This document shows, in pieces, positions 59,576 through 64,000 of a stretch of 64,000 bases of DNA. The DNA is taken from positions 1 to 64,000 of the forward strand of contig CAIMMO010000230.1 of assembly GCA_903842595.1 (NCBI GenBank), written 5' to 3'. Both the position numbers and the translations under genes were made by a program. Numbering within the stretch: the first letter of the stretch is position 1; each line of letters starts with the position of its first letter. The DNA is from an uncultured Alphaproteobacteria bacterium. GTDB taxonomy: Bacteria; Pseudomonadota; Alphaproteobacteria; Caulobacterales; Hyphomonadaceae. The notes beneath the pieces are model-generated. The model ran no database searches. It was not told the DNA's origin and saw only the letters and a list, made by a program, of their open reading frames with translations.

Positions 59576-61330
59576 ATGGCCGCCAACGATCAGGCAAAAC
59601 CAAAGGCGCCGCTGTTCCTCAGCCCGCGTGGCGAGGCGGCCAAGACCTGGCGTCTCCCAATCCTGCTGCGAGGCCGGCGCAAGCTGAGGCTTTGGCTGCT
59701 GTTTGTCATCGGCCTGGTACAGTCGCTGCTCGCTGTTGTTGTCGCACTAAGCGTCAAGCACGCCTTCGACCAGTTGATGGGTCAGGGGCAAAACGCTTCC
59801 GAGGGAGCAGTAACTGCATCCGTCGCGCTTGGCGCCCTTGCCGTGGGAGCGATATTGCGCTGGCGTGAGTTTCTCGTCGCCGAGAGGCTGGCGCAGAGCT
59901 ACGTTCATGCGGTCCGCGTCGTCGTCTTCCGCCATGCAATACGTCTGGGCGAAGCTGGCCTTGCACAGACATCGCGAAGCGCCGTCCTGCTTCGCTTCAC
60001 CGGCGACCTCAGCGCCTTGCGGCTCTGGATAAGCCGAGGCCTCGCGCGCGGCCTTGTCGCCATGGCAAGCATTGCCATCACGCTGACGGCTCTTCTGGTG
60101 GTCGACCCCTTCATCGGTCTTGCAGTTGCAGCGTCCGTTGCGCTCACGGGGCTCTCGGCGCTCGCGCTTGGTCCTTCGCTCGACAGGGCGACACGCCGCG
60201 TCCGGGCTCGACGCACGCACATGCTCAAGCATGCCCAGGAAAGGCTCAGCCGCATCAATGTCGTCGATACGCTTGGCGATGCCGGGCGAGAAAGGCGCCT
60301 GCTCGCGAAGAAGAGCAACGCTCTCGCTGCCGCGTCCATCGACCGTGCGAGCGTGATCGGCATCCTGCGGTCCGTTGGTGAAGCAGGCGCGGCCGTTTCA
60401 AGCCTTGGCGCCTTCCTTGTCGGAGCGGTGCTTGCCGGTTTCTCGCTCGTGACCCCCGGCGCCGTTGTCGCCGCTATGCTGCTCGCGGGCTTGCTGGGCC
60501 CGCGTCTGCACGACGCCACGCGAGCCTTCGAATACTGGACAGGCGCAAAGGTATCGATCGAGAAGCAGCAGAAATTCCTGGCGCTTCGCCCGATTGGCCG
60601 TCGCCGCGGGTCATCGGGAAGTTCCAAGCGCCTCCCCCAGGCCGATGGCCGTCTGCATTTGCGCAAGGTCAGCTATCGGGACGTGATCAAGGGCGTCAAT
60701 CTGGCCATTGGGCCCGGTGATCGTCACTGGTTGCCGAGTGGATCAAACGGCGAAGCGATCACGCTCCTGCAACTTGCGGCGGGTGTTCTTCAGCCGACCG
60801 AGGGCAGGGTGACGCTGGACGAGGTCAATCTGCGTGACCTTCACAGGCGTGATACCCGCCGGCATGTCGCGCTTGTCTCGGGCGACTTCCCGCTGTTCGA
60901 AGGTCCGCTGCGGGATGCCCTGACTTACGGAATTGAAGCAACGCGGGCCGCGAGCCTGGAGACATTTGTCGACGGTAACGCCGTCGAGGGCCTGTTCGCA
61001 GATCTACCGAACGGTCTCGACCATGTCGTGCTCGATGGAGATCGTCGCATCACCGTTGCGCGCTGTCTTGTCTTCGGGCTCCTTCGTGCCCGGCTGGCAG
61101 GCGCACGCGTCATCCTGATTGATCAGGCTGACACCGCGCTCGGCGATGTCGAGATGGCTGCCATCGAACGACTCCTGCGTGGCTTTGACGGCGCTGTTCT
61201 GTGGTGCTCGCAAGGCAAGACAGCGCCCTCGGGATTCGATCGGGTAGAAATGGGGCAACACCCATCTCAAGCCCGCGGGGGAGTGCTTACGTCTCTCCTG
61301 AATCGCCGAAAGCAAAGCGGAGTTGCCTGA
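59576..61330 (+). CDS. ABC-exporter-like protein with degenerate ATPase domain
   Basis: A 584-aa half-transporter: about 6 membrane helices (residues 30-300) and a nucleotide-binding domain. Every ATPase motif is altered. Walker A aligns without gaps but reads SGSNGEAIT, with Ala394 at the Lys position; the signature reads LDGDRR; Walker B reads ILIDQAD, with Gln517 for the catalytic Glu; the Q-loop reads VSGD; and the H-switch reads CSQ. It should therefore not hydrolyse ATP by the usual mechanism. Start ATG 59576 follows GGGGG. It is probably a membrane scaffold or a regulated pore. Confidence 0.85.
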   Translation: MAANDQAKPKAPLFLSPRGEAAKTWRLPILLRGRRKLRLWLLFVIGLVQSLLAVVVALSVKHAFDQLMGQGQNASEGAVTASVALGALAVGAILRWREFLVAERLAQSYVHAVRVVVFRHAIRLGEAGLAQTSRSAVLLRFTGDLSALRLWISRGLARGLVAMASIAITLTALLVVDPFIGLAVAASVALTGLSALALGPSLDRATRRVRARRTHMLKHAQERLSRINVVDTLGDAGRERRLLAKKSNALAAASIDRASVIGILRSVGEAGAAVSSLGAFLVGAVLAGFSLVTPGAVVAAMLLAGLLGPRLHDATRAFEYWTGAKVSIEKQQKFLALRPIGRRRGSSGSSKRLPQADGRLHLRKVSYRDVIKGVNLAIGPGDRHWLPSGSNGEAITLLQLAAGVLQPTEGRVTLDEVNLRDLHRRDTRRHVALVSGDFPLFEGPLRDALTYGIEATRAASLETFVDGNAVEGLFADLPNGLDHVVLDGDRRITVARCLVFGLLRARLAGARVILIDQADTALGDVEMAAIERLLRGFDGAVLWCSQGKTAPSGFDRVEMGQHPSQARGGVLTSLLNRRKQSGVA

Positions 61331-61915
61331 TTGAGATACTTCCGTCTGATCGAGTCCTGTGTGCCCACACAGCCCTTCCTGTCGGAAATTGCATCCGTGC
61401 GCGAGGCTTGGTCCTCTGCCACGGGCCGTCAGGAAAAAATCGCCGTCCAGCGCGAGGCCATGGCGATTCCTTTGCGCGGCGTGCGAAAATCGGCCATCGG
61501 TGAACTAAAGCGCCGCGACGTCCACAAATCCCGGTGGACGTACACGTCGGAGCCCTACGTGCACGCCCGCAGTTTTCTGAAGGCGCTCGCCGCTCGGCAG
61601 GGTGCTGAGCTTGGCCGCGCCAAGCTGGTGATGCTGCCCGCAGGGCGCCGCGTTTACCCTCACATTGATCGTGGCGAATACTACCGGGTCCGAGACCGCT
61701 ACCACCTCGTGATCAGGTCGACGGCCGGTTCATGGCTCCGTGCGGGTGACGAGGAGGTCACGATGCAGGAAGGCGAACTCTGGTGGTTCGACAACAAGGC
61801 GATGCATGAGGCCTGGAACCATGGCGACCAGGACCGGCTTCACCTGATCTTCGACATGTTGAGCGCCACGGGTGCTGCGATGGTGGCGCGCCGTGAAGAC
61901 ATGCAGCCGGCTTGA
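61331..61915 (+). CDS. Aspartyl/asparaginyl beta-hydroxylase-family enzyme
   Basis: A 194-aa Fe(II)/2-oxoglutarate enzyme of the AspH/LpxO family. Likely iron ligands are His111 (with Asp113 in PHIDRG) and His159 (AMHEAW); Arg169 is positioned to bind 2-oxoglutarate. The family hydroxylates Asp/Asn residues or, in LpxO, a lipid A acyl chain. The TTG start lies immediately after the stop of the ABC-like gene, implying coupled expression. It ends the cluster. Confidence 0.88.
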   Translation: MRYFRLIESCVPTQPFLSEIASVREAWSSATGRQEKIAVQREAMAIPLRGVRKSAIGELKRRDVHKSRWTYTSEPYVHARSFLKALAARQGAELGRAKLVMLPAGRRVYPHIDRGEYYRVRDRYHLVIRSTAGSWLRAGDEEVTMQEGELWWFDNKAMHEAWNHGDQDRLHLIFDMLSATGAAMVARREDMQPA

Positions 61916-61975
61916 CCTGCTGGAGGTGAGTTCCAAGGTGAGCCGTGTTCTGACTTTGGCGCTCGCGCTGTTGCG

Positions 61976-62971
61976 TCAGCGCAGGTTTCTTCGCGCAATC
62001 TCGGAACCGAGCGCGTCGCCCGACTGCCACGCAAGTTCGATGCGGGGACCCAGGCGCCAGTCGCCACATACGCCAATTCCCAAATCCTCGTTCCAGCCAA
62101 ACGGCGTCCCGGCAGAAACCTGCACCTGCGCATAGCGCCAGCGATGGGCAGACGCGTGAACTGGCTGCACATCGATGTGGGTGATACTCGCAAATGCACG
62201 CGCTAGCCTGTCTGCGACCCACTCGGCAGATTGCTCGATGTTTTCCTCCGACCAGTCCGGCTTTGCATGAAGAACCCAACAGGAGTACGCGCCGCTATTG
62301 CCCTTCATTGCAGCCACCCACGCAAGCGGAGACGAGTCGCTTACGCGGGCTGCTTCGAAGTCAACCCGGATCGGGGATGAGAACGCAAGCATGGTCGCCC
62401 AGCAAGGTGATGTGCGTGCAGCTTGCGCCTCCCGCGCCAATGCTGGTGCGATCGGCAAAAGCAGGTCTGCTGCCTGTTCGGCTGGCGCCGCAATCACGAT
62501 GTAGTCGAAAGGTCCGGTCGTTGCGCCTGTTGAAAGAGAAAGCGCCCATCCCCCTGCATCCCGCGTGCACGCTCTGACCTGGCAAGAGGTCTCGACGTCG
62601 AGCCCATCCGCCAGTGCTTTCGCCATCGCGTTCATTCCTGGCGCGCCGACAAATCGCGGCTCGTCGGGAAGATGCGAGCGCGCAGTATCGGAGATGCCAG
62701 TAACGGTATTCGGATATCGCGCGACGGCCCCGGCTGCGACAAGGCGATCCACCTCGATGCGAAAGGCTGGATCCCGGGCCGTGAAGTACTGGGCGCCATG
62801 ATCGAACCTCAGATCTGATTCACCGACCTGTATGCGTCGCGTGGCCGCTCTGCCGCCAACACCCCGACCCTTGTCGTAGATTTTTGCTTGATGCCCGGAC
62901 GCGACGAGCCGTCTTGCACAGGCAAGGCCGGCAATGCCTGCACCAACAACCGCGACATGTCTGATGACCAT
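61976..62971 (-). CDS. Renalase-like FAD-dependent oxidoreductase
   Basis: A 331-aa FAD oxidoreductase of the COG3380/renalase-like type. The dinucleotide-binding motif VVGAGIAGLACARRL is at the start, followed by GRGVGGRAATRR and DHGAQYFTARDP. The C-terminal GIGVCGDWRLGPRIELAWQSGDALG is the FAD-closing motif. The reaction is uncertain; renalase itself oxidises aberrant NAD(P)H isomers. Start ATG 62971; the frame extends to 63040. It is divergent from the DCC-family gene, 62 bases away. Confidence 0.88.
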   Translation of the reverse strand: MVIRHVAVVGAGIAGLACARRLVASGHQAKIYDKGRGVGGRAATRRIQVGESDLRFDHGAQYFTARDPAFRIEVDRLVAAGAVARYPNTVTGISDTARSHLPDEPRFVGAPGMNAMAKALADGLDVETSCQVRACTRDAGGWALSLSTGATTGPFDYIVIAAPAEQAADLLLPIAPALAREAQAARTSPCWATMLAFSSPIRVDFEAARVSDSSPLAWVAAMKGNSGAYSCWVLHAKPDWSEENIEQSAEWVADRLARAFASITHIDVQPVHASAHRWRYAQVQVSAGTPFGWNEDLGIGVCGDWRLGPRIELAWQSGDALGSEIARRNLR

Positions 62972-63033
62972 GATGGTGACCCGGGAATACGAAACAGATT
63001 GCGTTGGCGGTTCGTGCGCACCATCTAGAGCCC

Positions 63034-63387
63034 ATGACAAGGCCCCGGCTTACAGTGTGGTTCGACGGAGGATGTCCCCTCTGCCGGCGTGAGATTTCAT
63101 TGATCAGGCGTCTCGATTCGCGCGGCGCGATTCAGTTCGTGGATGTGGCCAGCGAGCTGGGCGATTGCCCTATTGATCGCGCTGAACTCCTCGCCAGGTT
63201 CCATGCCAGGGAAGAGGGCGGTCCGCTGCTTTCGGGTGCGGCGGCGTTCGCTGCAATGTGGAGAAGCGTCCCTCTGCTTCGCCCGTTTGGACGACTCGCG
63301 AGGGGCGGCCCGGCGCTATGGGTTCTCGAACGGCTCTACGTCCTGTTCCTGCGTGTTCGTCCCACCTTGCAGAAGCTTGCACGCTGA
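63034..63387 (+). CDS. DCC-family thiol-disulfide oxidoreductase-like protein
   Basis: A 117-aa DUF393 protein. The DGGCPLC motif places Cys14 and Cys17 as in the DxxCxxC family, a thioredoxin-like active site, with the helix REISLIRRLDSRGAIQFVDV following. Hydrophobic C-terminal helices may attach it to the membrane. Such genes often lie next to the COG3380-type oxidoreductases. Confidence 0.88.
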   Translation: MTRPRLTVWFDGGCPLCRREISLIRRLDSRGAIQFVDVASELGDCPIDRAELLARFHAREEGGPLLSGAAAFAAMWRSVPLLRPFGRLARGGPALWVLERLYVLFLRVRPTLQKLAR

Positions 63388-63405
63388 GTGAGGCCTGTCG
63401 CTCGG

Positions 63406-63612
63406 CTACTGGATCGGCCGCGCGGCAAGGTCTCCCGCTTCAATCGCCGCCACACACGCGATGATGTCATCCCAGGCTGCGAGCGCCTCCGTATCGCCAA
63501 CTGCCGCAAATTCAGCGGCGCGCATGACGGCAATCACCTCAGCGTCGATTCCATACTGGCCGATCAGCGCGAGCGCCGTGGACGTGGTCTGATCATCAAA
63601 GGTCTGCGCCAT
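63406..63612 (-). CDS. Small hypothetical protein
   Basis: A 68-aa protein starting MAQTFDDQTTSTALALIGQY and rich in Ala, with two predicted helices (IDAEVIAVMRAAEFAAV; LAAWDDIIACVAAIEAG). No family known to me, but the composition and codon use resemble a real gene. The frame extends to 63702, but the ATG at 63612 gives a more compact protein. It converges with the DCC gene. Confidence 0.55.
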   Translation of the reverse strand: MAQTFDDQTTSTALALIGQYGIDAEVIAVMRAAEFAAVGDTEALAAWDDIIACVAAIEAGDLAARPIQ

Positions 63613-63702
63613 TTGTTCCGATCCCGCCCAGGACAATAACCAGGAGTAGGCTGCTCGGAAAGCAGACGGATCAATACCACCAATCGATTTCTGAACTCTC
63701 AT

Positions 63703-64000
63703 AGGAAGAATTTGTCTTGCCCCTCATCCCCCCTCGAATGAGGGGGTAACCCCCAACCACAATTCCGGCTTACTCTGACAATCACCCTCGCCCGCTGCTT
63801 AGGGTCGTCCAGCGATACGATTCCGCGTTGGCATTTGGCAGGGACGGCGAGGTGGCGTGGGAGCCATGTCTCCAGGTTGGGCTGTCGGACATACGGCAAA
63901 CCGTCTCTGGAAAAGCTTGCGCTGCTCTCTGCAGGCGCCCTCTGACTGCCAAGAGGCGCAAGCTCAGGCCGTCAGTGCACGGTTTGGCCCTCGCCAATTC
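63703..64000. other. Right-edge unassigned region
   Basis: No gene is recognisable in the last 300 bases. An imperfect inverted arrangement CCCCTCAT ... ATGAGGGG lies at 63720-63746. A gene could begin past the window edge. Confidence 0.35.

Overview
The window is a high-GC stretch of an alphaproteobacterial chromosome. The organism is probably a member of Caulobacterales (Caulobacter / Hyphomonadaceae-like). The main evidence is a Caulobacter-order flagellar operon (fliF-fliG-flbE-fliN-flbD-flhA-flhF-flhG), preceded by a small gene matching the CtrA inhibitor SciP, with a CtrA-like box in front of fliF. No tRNA, rRNA, CRISPR array or intact insertion sequence was seen.

Layout. 1-1039 is mostly unassigned, with a long inverted repeat and a hairpin terminator for the flagellar operon. 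1040-10246 (minus) encodes the class II flagellar export and switch genes plus the sigma54 activator flbD. 10421-10690 is sciP. 10921-14319 (minus) holds flgE, flgD and a fliK-like gene, and 14786-17836 (plus) holds flgK and flgL. Near-perfect sigma54 promoters (TGGC-N7-TTGC) point outward in the fliK/flgK gap, as expected for FlbD-dependent late flagellar genes.

17845-34678 is a mosaic of metabolic and repair genes: an NTF2-like epoxide hydrolase, a tannase-family esterase, a sorbosone-dehydrogenase-like lipoprotein, an FeS photolyase with a possible HEPN-like neighbour, an S41 protease lipoprotein, mnmA, enoyl-CoA hydratase, two host-attachment paralogues, thiolase, RidA, a short endonuclease V-like protein and a zinc alcohol dehydrogenase. 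35747-41107 (minus) is a glycine cleavage operon (gcvT-gcvH-paiB-like-gcvPA-gcvPB) controlled by a tandem glycine riboswitch. 41600-41730 carries a remnant of an FkbM-type methyltransferase. 41891-49380 contains a response regulator lacking its phosphoacceptor, an epoxide hydrolase, panD, a SIMPL-domain lipoprotein, a chemoreceptor and an outer-membrane protein. 49573-52563 has two divergent thiolase-superfamily genes.

The most unusual part is 52779-61915. A dual-domain beta-propeller phytase sits behind an array of Pho-box-like repeats. It is followed by a truncated hybrid kinase whose receiver has Gly in place of the phosphoacceptor Asp. Then comes a compact five-gene plus-strand cluster: a P-loop protein (MobB/DUF1611-like), an alpha/beta hydrolase, an OprO/P-type porin, an ABC-exporter-like protein in which every ATPase motif is degraded, and an aspartyl/asparaginyl beta-hydroxylase-family enzyme. 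I regard this cluster as the best candidate for an undescribed system; its function cannot be read from sequence alone. The window closes with a renalase-like FAD oxidoreductase, a DCC-family thioredoxin-like protein and a small conserved-looking protein.
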